Below, piece after piece: positions 32,070-41,485 of a DNA stretch of 43,402 nucleotides. Origin of the DNA: SIG607 sp045655165 (GTDB taxonomy: Bacteria > Bacillota > Clostridia > Oscillospirales > Acutalibacteraceae). Both the position numbers and the translations under genes were made by a program. The first letter of the stretch is position 1; the number at the start of each line of letters is the position of its first letter. The stretch spans positions 1 to 43,402 of the forward strand of contig JAZOOT010000059.1 of assembly GCA_045655165.1 (NCBI GenBank). Reading direction: 5' to 3'. The notes under the pieces are model-generated. The model saw only the letters and a list, made by a program, of their open reading frames with translations. It made no database searches and had not been told where the DNA came from.

Positions 32070-34355
32070 ATGGTTGAATTTGGAAAAATTCCGCAGTTTT
32101 TGTATGCCTATTTAAAGGAACAAGGCGAAGAAAAAATTTATATGTCGCTTTACTGCGATATGGACTGCTTTCACACATACTGTGACGGTTATGTTGTGCT
32201 TGCAGAAAAATATCTTTATGTAATTCACGGAAGTCAGGCCCTTTTACCAAAAGAAAAACAGGGAAAAGGGCTTGACTCTTCATTTTCTTGTAACGAATTT
32301 AGGAAGTATAATTTAGAAGAAATTGAGTTAATTAAGGTTGAAGAACTGTTATCAACATGCCGTCTTGTTGCCAAAACAAAAGAAAATGACTACATACACC
32401 TTTCTTCCTTTACAAATTTTTGCAAAAACGGTGCGGTGCTTTTTGTAAAATACTTTAACCGCATAAAAAAGGGTAATATTACTTCACAAAATTTTGTTTT
32501 AGATGAAGAAGACGATATAAAAAACACCTGCTGTGAAAAATGCGGTATGCGTTACCCCGATAAAAACCGCAAAATTTGCCCCAAATGTATGGAAAAGGGC
32601 AAACTGTATTCGCGTTTTTCTAAGTTTGTTTTTAAATACAAAAAAGATATTGCGGTTTTGCTTTTATCACTTTTGTTTTTAACCGCAACGGGAATTTTGG
32701 TGCCATATTTTTCTAACGGATTTTTTTACGATAAGGTGCTTGATAAAAACGGTTCGCTTTACGGCGAAGTTTTACTTGCAGTTTTAATTGTTATTGCAAC
32801 AAAAGTTTTTTCGCATATTGCCGATATGGTAAACGGTTATGCTTCAACGCTTATTTCGGCAAAAATTGTGTACGACCTTAAAAACACAATTTTTGGGGCA
32901 ATAGAAAAACTTTCAATGCGATTTTTTACCGCACGGCAAACAGGCAGCTTAATGACACAGGTAAATTCCGACGCGAACACAATTTACGGGTTTTTCTGTG
33001 ATGTAATTCCATACTTTTTAATAAACATTGTTCAGGTTTTAGTACTTAGCATAATTTTGTTTGCAATGAATCCCTTACTGGCATTCTTATCTCTTATAGG
33101 TGTTCCTGTTTTTCTTGTTTTGTTAAGGGCAACCTTTAATGTTTCTGAAAAACTGCACGCGCGCAGGTATACCGCTTCAAGAAAAATGAATTCGCAAATA
33201 TCCGATGTTCTTGGCGGTATAAGGGTTGTAAAGGTTTTTGCAAAGGAAACCACCGAAAACAAGCGTTTTGGGGTGTATAACACCAATTTTGCAAATACAA
33301 GCAAAAAACTTTCAATATTCAGCCATTACACATACCCCTTTATTGGTTACATACTTTATATAGGAAACATAGTATCTCTTGGTGTTGGCGGTTATATGGT
33401 TGCAAAGGGTAAGTTCAGTTACGGCGAACTTATAACCTTTACCGCTTATGTAAATATGATTTATAACCCAATACATTTCTTTGTTGAAATGATAGATTGG
33501 TCGGCTTCATGCACAAATGCTTTGCAGCGCCTTTTTGAAATTTACGATACCGAACCCGAAATAAATGAAAGCAAAAACGCAATTACTTTACCGGAAGTAA
33601 AGGGCGAAGTTGAATTTAGAAACGTTGATTTTGGATACACAAAAACAAAAAAGGTTATAGATAACGTAAGTTTTACCGTACCTGCCGAAAGCATTTTGGG
33701 TATTGTTGGTCACACAGGCGCGGGCAAAAGCACTATTGCAAACCTTTTAATGCGCCTTTACGATACCGATGAGGGCGGGGTTTATATTGACGGCGTAAAC
33801 GTTAAGGACCTTTCGTTTAAAACACTTTACGAAAATATTGCCATAGTATCGCAAGAAACATATCTTTTTATGGGCAGTATTCTTGATAATATTCGTTATG
33901 CAAGACCCGATGCTACTTATGAAGAGGTTATAAATGCCGCAAAATGCGCAGGCGCGCACGAATTTATAATAAAACTGCCCGAAGCGTATAACACCCAAAT
34001 AGGTGTTGGAAAACAAGATTTATCGGGCGGGGAACGGCAACGTATTTCTATTGCAAGGGCAATACTGCGCGACCCCAAAATTCTTTTGTTAGATGAAGCA
34101 ACTGCGGCAATGGACACCAAAACCGAAAAAATGATACAAACCGCGCTAAGCCAATTAACCAAAGGCAAAACTACAATTATGATAGCCCACCGCCTTTCAA
34201 CCTTGCGTGAGGCAAACAAACTTGTTGTAATTGAAAACGGCAAGGTGGCAGAAGAAGGAACTCATAAAGAACTGCTTAAAAAAGAAGACGGCGTTTATAA
34301 AAAACTTTATACCTTGCAAGAAGAAGCGCTTAAAAACGCCGGTATAAAAGAATAG
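32070..34355 (+). CDS. ABC half-transporter of DUF1854 system, with N-terminal domain and zinc ribbon
   Basis: The 761-residue protein has four parts. A predicted beta-rich N-terminal domain (~1-150) contains GYVVLAEKYLYVIHG and LIKVEELLSTCRLVAK. A zinc ribbon follows at C155-C158 / C170-C173. A six-helix exporter domain spans ~185-500, and the nucleotide-binding domain has Walker A GHTGAGKST (547-555), signature LSGGE (651-655) and catalytic Glu 676. All ATPase motifs are intact. The N-terminal domain resembles that of ABC proteins encoded beside DUF1854 genes, some of which are labelled cyanophycin-associated. The DUF1854 gene follows after 11 bp and a second half-transporter after that, so the two ABC proteins probably form a heterodimer. 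No cyanophycin gene is seen; the substrate is unknown. Confidence 0.88.
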   Translation: MVEFGKIPQFLYAYLKEQGEEKIYMSLYCDMDCFHTYCDGYVVLAEKYLYVIHGSQALLPKEKQGKGLDSSFSCNEFRKYNLEEIELIKVEELLSTCRLVAKTKENDYIHLSSFTNFCKNGAVLFVKYFNRIKKGNITSQNFVLDEEDDIKNTCCEKCGMRYPDKNRKICPKCMEKGKLYSRFSKFVFKYKKDIAVLLLSLLFLTATGILVPYFSNGFFYDKVLDKNGSLYGEVLLAVLIVIATKVFSHIADMVNGYASTLISAKIVYDLKNTIFGAIEKLSMRFFTARQTGSLMTQVNSDANTIYGFFCDVIPYFLINIVQVLVLSIILFAMNPLLAFLSLIGVPVFLVLLRATFNVSEKLHARRYTASRKMNSQISDVLGGIRVVKVFAKETTENKRFGVYNTNFANTSKKLSIFSHYTYPFIGYILYIGNIVSLGVGGYMVAKGKFSYGELITFTAYVNMIYNPIHFFVEMIDWSASCTNALQRLFEIYDTEPEINESKNAITLPEVKGEVEFRNVDFGYTKTKKVIDNVSFTVPAESILGIVGHTGAGKSTIANLLMRLYDTDEGGVYIDGVNVKDLSFKTLYENIAIVSQETYLFMGSILDNIRYARPDATYEEVINAAKCAGAHEFIIKLPEAYNTQIGVGKQDLSGGERQRISIARAILRDPKILLLDEATAAMDTKTEKMIQTALSQLTKGKTTIMIAHRLSTLREANKLVVIENGKVAEEGTHKELLKKEDGVYKKLYTLQEEALKNAGIKE

Positions 34356-34366
34356 GAGGTAGGAAA

Positions 34367-34894
34367 ATGAAAAAAAGAAAAGTAACAGAAAACAATACTG
34401 AAATAGTGTTATTAAACGGCGAAAACTGTAACTTTTACGAAAAAAACGGTTTCCTTGCCTTAAATTTTAAGCAAGACGATAAAACAAAAGAATATACCCG
34501 CGTGTTTTTGCACCGTTGTTTTCCATTTCAAAAACTTTATGAATATATTACGGTGCTTGATGATGAATACGGCGAAATAGGAATAATTAAAGATATAAAT
34601 ATTTTTGGTGAAGAAAGCAAAGAACTGCTAATTAACGAACTTGAAAGAAAATATTACGAACAAAAAATAGAAACAATTATTTCACTTAAAGAACGTTACG
34701 GTTTTTCTTATTGGGCAGTGAACACAACCGACGGCAGAAAGGTTAATTTTACCATGCAAGATACGTTTCGTAACATTATACGCGTGGACGATAACAAAGC
34801 AATATTGCTTGACGTTGACGGCAACCGTTTTGTTATAAACGATATAGAAAAACTGCCCAAAAAGAGCAGAAAGAAAATAGAACTTTATTTATAG
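34367..34894 (+). CDS. DUF1854 domain protein
   Basis: The 175-residue protein matches the DUF1854 pattern: RVFLHRCFPFQKLYEYITVL, DEYGEIGIIKDI, LERKYYEQKIETIISLKERYG, SYWAVNTTDGRKVNFTMQD, NIIRVDDNKAILLDVDGNRF and a final LPKKSRKKIELYL. It is soluble and probably beta-rich, with no signal peptide. The family has no established function but is repeatedly encoded beside ABC exporters of this kind, so it is likely a cytosolic subunit or regulator of the transporter. AGGAGGT precedes the ATG. It lies between the two half-transporter genes with gaps of 11 bp. Confidence 0.85.
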   Translation: MKKRKVTENNTEIVLLNGENCNFYEKNGFLALNFKQDDKTKEYTRVFLHRCFPFQKLYEYITVLDDEYGEIGIIKDINIFGEESKELLINELERKYYEQKIETIISLKERYGFSYWAVNTTDGRKVNFTMQDTFRNIIRVDDNKAILLDVDGNRFVINDIEKLPKKSRKKIELYL

Positions 34895-34905
34895 GAAATA
34901 AAATT

Positions 34906-37059
34906 ATGTTAAAGGCAGAAACAGAAAACAAAATATTTTCTTTTAATTTGCACGAGGCACTTGCAAACACAGTGTGTAACGGTGAAGTGGTTTTAAAAAA
35001 CAACAATCTTGTTGTTATGTGTGACGGTAAAGAAACCAAAACCATAAACACCGATAGCATTAAAGAACTGCTTGTAGAAATGGGTGTGGGCTGTGTTTTT
35101 GTGTCTTATAAAGACCAAAACGATATAATTCGGCTTATTTGCCGTTTGGATATGAAGAACAGCAAAACGGCAATAAAAACCGTTCGCGCAATAAATAAAA
35201 ACATTAAAAACGGCGCATTTTTGGTAGAAAAGCAAGAAGTAAAACGTTGCCCCAAATGTTCCCGAATTATAAAAGAGGGCAGAACAAAATGCGCAATTTG
35301 TTACGATAAACGCCGAAACGCAAAACGTATGTGGGAACTTTTTTCTAAACATAAAGTTTTTATGTTTAGTGCTATTGCTTTGTTTTTTGTGGGAAGTGTA
35401 ATTAACCTAATAGTTCCTTATATAAACAAAATTGCAGTAGATGATTATATAAAAGCAACTCCTGGACAAGCAATAACAACCCAAAGTTTTGCGCTTGTTA
35501 TGGTTTCAATGCTTGTGTTACAGTTATTGATGCGCGTGTTTTCAAGTGTAAGAAGCCATTTGCTTGTGTTGGCAAGCGAAAAAATGAAGGTTGGTCTCCG
35601 CAACCAACTGTTCCAAAAAATAGGCAGTTTATCTCTTGCAAAATTCGGCACCTATACTACGGGTGAGTTAATGCATCGTATTGATGGCGATGTAAACGAA
35701 ATTGAACGTTTTGCAGTAAACTATTTGCCAAATGTATTGCAACAAGTGGTTGTGTTTTTATTAGTTGGTATTTATTTGTTCTTTTACGACCCGCTTTTGT
35801 TCCTTTTAATAATGTTGCCCACACCTTTTGTAATACTTTCCTTTAATTTGTTTTGGAAGTTTGTAAGGGTGCTTTATTCAAAACGCCATTTCCACGCCCA
35901 AAAAACCAATTCAATTTTGCACGATATTTTTTCGGGCATACGCGTGGTTAAGGCATTTGGAATGGAAAAAAGCGAAAGTGAAAGGTTCCAAAAATCAAGT
36001 TATGAAGAAAAGGAAATGCAAAAGAAAACCGACTGTTTTTGGAGCATTGTAATGCCAATACTTCGTTTTTTCATTAGTTTTGGCGAGTTTATAATTCTTT
36101 ATTATGTTGGCAATAAAATTTTAGATGGCAAAATGACACTTGGTGAAATGGCACAGTTTTCGTCTTACGCTTCGCTTGTTTACGGCCCGCTTCGTATGAT
36201 AGCCCACATACCAAGACACATAATGCAGTTCAATATTTCAAGCACCAAAATTTTTGAAATTTTAGATGAAGAACAAGATTTGCCCGAATCTAAAAAACCA
36301 ATTAACCTTAAAATTAAGGGTGATATTGATATTAACAACGTTTCGTTTGGTTACGATGAAACAAAAGAAGTGCTTAAAAATATAGATTTGCACTTTAAAC
36401 AGGGCGAATTTATTGGGCTTGTTGGCGCTTCGGGTGTTGGTAAATCAACCCTTATTAACCTTATAATGCGCCTTTACGACGCCGAAGAGGGAAGTATAAC
36501 CATTGACGGCGTAAACATAAAAGACATTAAGGGCGAAGATTTGCGTTCGCAAATGGGTGTTGTTTTGCAAGAAACATATTTGTTTAAAGGCACCGTTGCC
36601 CAAAATATTGCATATTCTAAACCAAATGCTACCAGAGACGAAATTATTGCTGCTTCAAAACTTGCGGGTTGCCATTCATTTATAATTAAACTGCCCGACG
36701 GTTATAACACAACTGTTGGCGAAAAGGGCTTAACGCTTTCTGGCGGTGAAAGGCAACGCGTTGCTATTGCAAGGGCACTTTTGCATAACCCAAGAATACT
36801 TATATTAGATGAAGCAACGGCTTCGCTTGATACCGAAACCGAAAAGCAAATACAAGAAGCCATTTTAAACCTTTCAAAAGGCAGAACGACAATAGCCATA
36901 GCACATCGGCTTTCTACTTTAAGAAACGCCACGCGGTTGGTTGTACTTGATAAAGGCAAGGTAGCCGAAGTCGGCACACACGAAGAACTGGTTAAAAAAG
37001 GCGGGATATATTATTCGCTTGTTATGGCGCAACGCGAAATGTCTAATATAGAAGAATAA
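34906..37059 (+). CDS. Second ABC half-transporter of DUF1854 system
   Basis: The 717-residue protein has the same architecture as its upstream partner. An N-terminal beta-rich domain (~1-110) leads to a zinc ribbon at C115-C118 / C129-C132, then an exporter transmembrane domain (~145-450) and an ATPase domain. The ATPase has Walker A GASGVGKST (507-515), signature LSGGE (611-615) and catalytic Glu 636. Both half-transporters have complete motifs, so the presumed heterodimer would have two active sites, unlike many heterodimeric exporters with one degenerate site. A terminator follows. Confidence 0.88.
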   Translation: MLKAETENKIFSFNLHEALANTVCNGEVVLKNNNLVVMCDGKETKTINTDSIKELLVEMGVGCVFVSYKDQNDIIRLICRLDMKNSKTAIKTVRAINKNIKNGAFLVEKQEVKRCPKCSRIIKEGRTKCAICYDKRRNAKRMWELFSKHKVFMFSAIALFFVGSVINLIVPYINKIAVDDYIKATPGQAITTQSFALVMVSMLVLQLLMRVFSSVRSHLLVLASEKMKVGLRNQLFQKIGSLSLAKFGTYTTGELMHRIDGDVNEIERFAVNYLPNVLQQVVVFLLVGIYLFFYDPLLFLLIMLPTPFVILSFNLFWKFVRVLYSKRHFHAQKTNSILHDIFSGIRVVKAFGMEKSESERFQKSSYEEKEMQKKTDCFWSIVMPILRFFISFGEFIILYYVGNKILDGKMTLGEMAQFSSYASLVYGPLRMIAHIPRHIMQFNISSTKIFEILDEEQDLPESKKPINLKIKGDIDINNVSFGYDETKEVLKNIDLHFKQGEFIGLVGASGVGKSTLINLIMRLYDAEEGSITIDGVNIKDIKGEDLRSQMGVVLQETYLFKGTVAQNIAYSKPNATRDEIIAASKLAGCHSFIIKLPDGYNTTVGEKGLTLSGGERQRVAIARALLHNPRILILDEATASLDTETEKQIQEAILNLSKGRTTIAIAHRLSTLRNATRLVVLDKGKVAEVGTHEELVKKGGIYYSLVMAQREMSNIEE

Positions 37060-37085
37060 AAAAGCACCCGTATGGGTGCTTTTTT
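37058..37085 (+). terminator. Terminator of the DUF951-DUF1854 operon
   Basis: AGCACCC/GGGTGCT stem with GTAT loop (37063-37080), preceded by A residues and followed by TTTTTT. This closes a unit that began at 27792. Confidence 0.92.
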
Positions 37086-37184
37086 ATATTAACTTGCTAA
37101 AAATAATTCCTTTTTCAATCTTTCTTCAATATTTATTTGCATAATTTGTATCGTAAAATAAATGTGCAGAAAGGGAAAAAGTTT

Positions 37185-38804
37185 ATGTATATTATTAAAA
37201 ATGCGTTACGGTGTATTGGCAGGGCAAAGGCAAGAAATATTTTAATAGGTATAATTACGCTTGTAGTTGCTGTTTCTGCCTGTCTTGGCTTGTCTATACG
37301 GCAAGCGGCTGAAAGCGCTAAGATGAGCACTCTTGAAGAACTGAATATAACAGCCACCATATCGTATGACAGAAACTCCATGATGAACGATATGATGGGT
37401 GGGGAAAAAGGTCAAGGCGGAGGTTTTGACCGCGACCAATTTAAAGATATGATGGGTAGCGTTTCATCGCTGACACTCGAAGAATATCAAAAATATGCGA
37501 ATGCTAAATCCGTTGAAGATTTTTATTATACACTTACTGCTGCTTTTAATGGTAATGATGAATTGTTGCCTGTAACAGATGAAACCGAAGATTCTGAAAG
37601 CAGTTCTAATTCGGGCGGTTTTGGCGGCGGAATGGGATTTCCCGGCGGCGACCGTGGCGGTAAGGGTATGTTTAGTTCATCCGATTTTTCGGTTATAGGT
37701 TACAGTAGTGATAATGCTATGACCGCTTTTGTTGATGGTACTGCTTCGGTATTAGAGGGCGGAACAATGTTTAGCGAGGGCTCAACCGAAAATGAATGTG
37801 TTATTTCAGAAGAACTTGCCATATTTAATGATTTGTCTGTGGGCGATACAATAATTCTTGCTAATCCATCTCTTGAAAGTGAAGTATACGAATTAAAAAT
37901 TGTAGGGTTATATGAAAGCTCTGCAAACAACGACTTTTCTATGTCAATGTTTGGCAAAAGCCAAGACCCAGCAAACCAAATTTATATGAGCGCTGCTGCG
38001 TTGCATACCATTCTTGATACTTCGGAAGAAGTTTCAACTACTGTTACCGATGAAAACACAGGCAAAGAAATCGACAGCGCGGTTACAGGTTCTATTTCGG
38101 CAACTTATGTGTTTGCGAATACCGAAGATTACAATACATTTGAACAAGAAGTGCGAACTTTAGGTCTTGATGATTCTTATACGGTATCATCTGCTGACCT
38201 TACCGCCTTTAATAACAGTTTAACACCGCTTAATACACTAAGCACAATGGCTGGGTGGTTTCTTGTAGTTATTCTTATTATCGGTGCAATAATTCTGGTT
38301 GTTCTAAATATTTTGGGTGTACGTGAACGCAAATATGAGGTTGGCGTTTTAACTGCAATGGGAATGAAAAAATGGAAAGTAGCCGCACAATTTATGTGTG
38401 AAATACTTGTTGTTACAATGATTGCCGTAATTATTGGCGCCGTTATAGGCGCGATAAGTTCTGTTCCGGTTACAAATGCACTTTTGGCAGGTCAGGTTGA
38501 AAGCCAAACTTCACAACAAAACCAAATGGAACAAAACTTTGGACGCCCCGGAAATATGGGCGGTAACCGCGAAGAAAATACGCCCCCTGATATTCCAAAT
38601 GATAACCGAGGCGGTAAGAACCCTATTCAGAATATGTTTGGCGGTGCAGTAGATTATATTACAGAAGTAAATTCAGCAATGAATTTAACGGTTGTATTTC
38701 AAATGCTGGGTGTAGGGCTTGTGTTAACACTCGTTGCGAGTATGGCGTCGGTGTTGTTTATTATGCGATACGACCCCTTAAAGATTCTTGCAAACAGAGA
38801 TTAA
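37185..38804 (+). CDS. MacB/FtsX-type ABC permease with Gly/Asn/Met-rich loops
   Basis: The 539-residue permease has four membrane helices: ~20-40, ~365-390, ~410-435 and ~505-530. Between the first two lies a large extracytoplasmic domain. The FtsX features VLNILGVRERKYEVGVLTAMG and the final MRYDPLKILANRD are present. The outer domain contains low-complexity tracts rich in Gly, Asp and Met (MMGGEKGQGGGFDRDQFKDM; GGFGGGMGFPGGDRGGKGMF), and the last outer loop has another (FGRPGNMGGNREENTPPDIP). The start is ATG 37185 with AAAGGG upstream. Its ATPase follows after 16 bp, and then a two-component system, so it may export or sense a peptide or act in envelope stress. Confidence 0.88.
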   Translation: MYIIKNALRCIGRAKARNILIGIITLVVAVSACLGLSIRQAAESAKMSTLEELNITATISYDRNSMMNDMMGGEKGQGGGFDRDQFKDMMGSVSSLTLEEYQKYANAKSVEDFYYTLTAAFNGNDELLPVTDETEDSESSSNSGGFGGGMGFPGGDRGGKGMFSSSDFSVIGYSSDNAMTAFVDGTASVLEGGTMFSEGSTENECVISEELAIFNDLSVGDTIILANPSLESEVYELKIVGLYESSANNDFSMSMFGKSQDPANQIYMSAAALHTILDTSEEVSTTVTDENTGKEIDSAVTGSISATYVFANTEDYNTFEQEVRTLGLDDSYTVSSADLTAFNNSLTPLNTLSTMAGWFLVVILIIGAIILVVLNILGVRERKYEVGVLTAMGMKKWKVAAQFMCEILVVTMIAVIIGAVIGAISSVPVTNALLAGQVESQTSQQNQMEQNFGRPGNMGGNREENTPPDIPNDNRGGKNPIQNMFGGAVDYITEVNSAMNLTVVFQMLGVGLVLTLVASMASVLFIMRYDPLKILANRD

Positions 38805-38820
38805 AAAAAAGGAGAAAGTT

Positions 38821-39477
38821 ATGTCTATTTTATCACTTCAAAATATAAGTTTTTCATATGATAAAACTCCTGTGCTCCAAAACATTTCATACGAATTTCA
38901 AAAAGGAAAAATGTATTGTATTGTTGGCAAATCGGGTGCAGGTAAAACAACTCTTTTGTCGCTTCTTTCGGGACTTGCAAAACCCACAGACGGCGAAATA
39001 TTTTATGACGGCAAAAATGTTGCAAAAATAGATAAATACACCTTTCGTTCTAAATATATTGGCGTAGTGTTCCAAAGTTTTAATTTAATTACAAAATATA
39101 CAGCTCTTGAAAATGTTGTTCTTTCTATGGATGTGGCAGGATATAAAACTAAAAACAAAGAACAAAGGGCAATAGAACTTCTTAAAAGCGTTGGGCTTGA
39201 GCACGACGAAGCAAACCGCCGTGTGCTAAAATTATCGGGCGGTCAGCAACAACGTGTTGCAATTGCCAGGGCGCTTTCTTATGACCCTGATATTATCCTT
39301 GCAGATGAGCCAACGGGAAATCTTGATACCGATACACAAAACGAAATTATGAATATTTTTAAAGAACTTGCAAATAAGGGCAAATGTGTGATTTTAGTTA
39401 GCCATTCGCCCGAAGTTGCGGCACTTTGCGATGAAAGATATGAACTTGTAAAAATTAACCGTTCTAAAAATTCTTAA
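38821..39477 (+). CDS. ABC transporter ATPase (MacB/LolD type)
   Basis: The 218-residue ATPase has Walker A GKSGAGKTT, signature LSGGQQQRVAIARAL, Walker B IILADEPTGNLD and the H-loop VSHS. The ADEPTGNLD form is typical of ATPases that pair with FtsX/MacB permeases, here the gene just upstream. ATG 38821 has AAGGAG 7 bp upstream, whereas a TTG at 38788 lacks support. Confidence 0.95.
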   Translation: MSILSLQNISFSYDKTPVLQNISYEFQKGKMYCIVGKSGAGKTTLLSLLSGLAKPTDGEIFYDGKNVAKIDKYTFRSKYIGVVFQSFNLITKYTALENVVLSMDVAGYKTKNKEQRAIELLKSVGLEHDEANRRVLKLSGGQQQRVAIARALSYDPDIILADEPTGNLDTDTQNEIMNIFKELANKGKCVILVSHSPEVAALCDERYELVKINRSKNS

Positions 39478-39496
39478 ATGTTTATTAATATATTTA

Positions 39497-39505
39497 TGGT
39501 ATAAT
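39497..39505 (+). promoter_or_regulatory. Extended -10 promoter of the two-component genes
   Basis: TGGTATAAT at 39497-39505 is an extended -10 element with no good -35. It lies 20 bp past the ATPase stop and 23 bp before the response regulator. Confidence 0.5.
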
Positions 39506-39527
39506 AAGTAAAATAGGGGGTGGAGTT

Positions 39528-40211
39528 ATGAGAATTTTACTGGTTGAAGACGAAAAAAGAATGGCAGAAGCACTTTGCTGTCTATTGCGCCTTGAAAATT
39601 ATGAAGTTGACCATTATGCAAATGGTGTTGACGGTTTAAATGCAATATTAAGTAATATTTACGACATTGTTATTCTTGATGTTATGTTGCCCGAAATGAA
39701 TGGGTTTGAAATTGCAAAAAGGGTGCGCAGTAAAGGAATTATAACCCCTATTCTTATGCTTACCGCAAAGGCAGAACTTGATGATAAAGTCACAGGGCTT
39801 GACAGCGGTGCAGACGATTACTTAACAAAACCCTTTATGACAAAGGAGCTACTTGCGCGGCTTCGTGCACTTGGCAGAAGAACGCTTGGCATAACTGACG
39901 GCATTTTGTCTTTTGGTGATATTACGCTTGACACAAGCACCCTCACGCTATCTTGTAACGCTAATGGTCAAAGTGTTCGGCTTAGCGAAAAGGAATACCG
40001 AATTCTTGAATATTTAATTGCAAACAGCGGTCAAATTTTAACACGCGAACAGTTGGCGGTTAAGATTTGGGGATTTGATAATGATGCCGAATACAATAAT
40101 GTTGAAGTATATATGTCCTTTACACGCAAAAAACTCAGCTTTGTTCAGGCAAAAACCGAAATCAAGGCAGTGCGTGGTATAGGTTATGAATTGAGGTGCG
40201 ACGATGTTTAA
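39528..40211 (+). CDS. OmpR/PhoB-family response regulator
   Basis: The 227-residue regulator has a receiver domain with the acidic pocket (VEDE), phospho-acceptor Asp 51 (VILDVMLPEMNG), Thr in MLTAKAE and Lys in LTKPF. A winged-helix DNA-binding domain follows (SEKEYRILEYLIANSGQILT ... VRGIGYELR). GGGGGTGGAG precedes the ATG. It overlaps the kinase gene by 8 bp and probably controls the adjacent FtsX-type transporter. Confidence 0.95.
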   Translation: MRILLVEDEKRMAEALCCLLRLENYEVDHYANGVDGLNAILSNIYDIVILDVMLPEMNGFEIAKRVRSKGIITPILMLTAKAELDDKVTGLDSGADDYLTKPFMTKELLARLRALGRRTLGITDGILSFGDITLDTSTLTLSCNANGQSVRLSEKEYRILEYLIANSGQILTREQLAVKIWGFDNDAEYNNVEVYMSFTRKKLSFVQAKTEIKAVRGIGYELRCDDV

Positions 40212-41439
40212 AAAGTCACGTAGAAAAATCGTTGTTTCAATTATGTCTATTCTTGCTCTTTTGTGGGTAGGAACGCTTGGCGTTATTTACGCATCAAGTT
40301 ATTTTGAAATGAAGAATCAAAACAAGCGTATGCTAAAGCAACACGCTCAAATGTATAACCTTAATCAATCTGTAACCGATTTCCCATCTGCCCCACCCAG
40401 ACCTGGCGGTAATCACAATTTAAGTCCCGAATCACCAAGGTTTCAATTATCTACCTTTTATTCGGTGGCTGTATCATACGACGGCGAAATTCTTGAAATT
40501 AAGAATGGAATGCCTACGGTATATACCAATGATGATTTGGGAAAGTTGGCGCAACAAATTATAAACGAAGGTAAAATTAACGGCGAAAAAAATAATCTTG
40601 CATTTTATAAGACCAATAAAGGTGGATACACCCTTGTTACTTTTATGGATAACACCGTAGTTAATCAAAGTGCAATAACATTATTCCGCTATACCCTTAT
40701 TTTCGGTGGCGTTGCTTTAGTTTTGTTTTTCTTTTTATCGGTGTTTTTGGCCCGAAAAATCGTGAATCCTTTGGAAGAAAGTTACCAAAAGCAAAAGCAG
40801 TTTATATCCGATGCCGGACATGAATTAAAAACACCTGTATCGGTTGTAAGTGCCAATGCTGAACTGCTTTTGCGCGAAATAGGTGATAATAGATGGCTTC
40901 AAAATATTCAATATGAAAATGAGCGTATGGGAATGCTTGTGGGTCAGCTTCTTGACCTTGCCCGAACCGAGAATGTAATACCGCAGATGGAACGGATTGA
41001 TTTTAGCCGCTTGGTAGCAGGCGAGGCACTTCCGTTTGAAAGTGTTGCATTTGAAAAAGGGCTTGGGTTAAACACTAATATTTCATACGGTATTGGTGTG
41101 GTTGGTAATAGTATCGGGCTTAAACAAATTGTTTCAATACTGTTAGATAACGCTATCCGCCATAGCAAAGAAAAAGGGGAAGTGTGTTTGTCTTTAACAA
41201 AGGAACGAGGATTTGCAAAACTTTCGGTAACAAATAAAGGAGATGAAATTCCCGAAGAACAACGCGAAAAGATATTTGAGCGCTTTTACCGTGTAGATAC
41301 TGCCCGAAACGGCGAAGACAAGCATTACGGTCTTGGACTTGCCATTGCAAAGGCAATTGCTGTTTCCCACAAAAGCGATATTAAAGTGCGTTGCTTTGAC
41401 GGACTTGTGGAATTTACAGTGTTAATTCCTGCACTGTAA
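40204..41439 (+). CDS. Sensor histidine kinase
   Basis: The 411-residue kinase has a membrane helix at ~11-31, an extracytoplasmic sensor region (~32-160), and a second helix at ~161-182. A dimerisation domain with the phospho-acceptor His (SDAGHELKTPVSVV) and an ATPase domain follow (N box LLDNAIRHSKE, G boxes YGLGLAIAKAI). The sensor region includes a Pro/Gly/Asn-rich stretch (SAPPRPGGNHNLSPESPRF) that resembles the composition of the outer loops of the nearby permease. It is coupled to the response regulator by overlap; a terminator follows. Confidence 0.94.
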   Translation: MFKKSRRKIVVSIMSILALLWVGTLGVIYASSYFEMKNQNKRMLKQHAQMYNLNQSVTDFPSAPPRPGGNHNLSPESPRFQLSTFYSVAVSYDGEILEIKNGMPTVYTNDDLGKLAQQIINEGKINGEKNNLAFYKTNKGGYTLVTFMDNTVVNQSAITLFRYTLIFGGVALVLFFFLSVFLARKIVNPLEESYQKQKQFISDAGHELKTPVSVVSANAELLLREIGDNRWLQNIQYENERMGMLVGQLLDLARTENVIPQMERIDFSRLVAGEALPFESVAFEKGLGLNTNISYGIGVVGNSIGLKQIVSILLDNAIRHSKEKGEVCLSLTKERGFAKLSVTNKGDEIPEEQREKIFERFYRVDTARNGEDKHYGLGLAIAKAIAVSHKSDIKVRCFDGLVEFTVLIPAL

Positions 41440-41442
41440 AAA

Positions 41443-41474
41443 GGCACACTCTGTTTTAGAGTGTGCCTTTTTTT
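41443..41474 (+). terminator. Terminator after the two-component genes
   Basis: Perfect 9-bp stem GGCACACTC/GAGTGTGCC (41443-41451 / 41459-41467) followed by TTTTTTT. Confidence 0.95.
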
Positions 41475-41485
41475 ATATAAAACAC

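Noticed and set aside
32070..37059. Multidrug exporter of the common heterodimeric type (one degenerate ATPase site)
   Set aside because: Both ATPase domains keep Walker A, LSGGE and the catalytic Glu, and the N-terminal domains, zinc ribbons and DUF1854 partner do not occur in those exporters.
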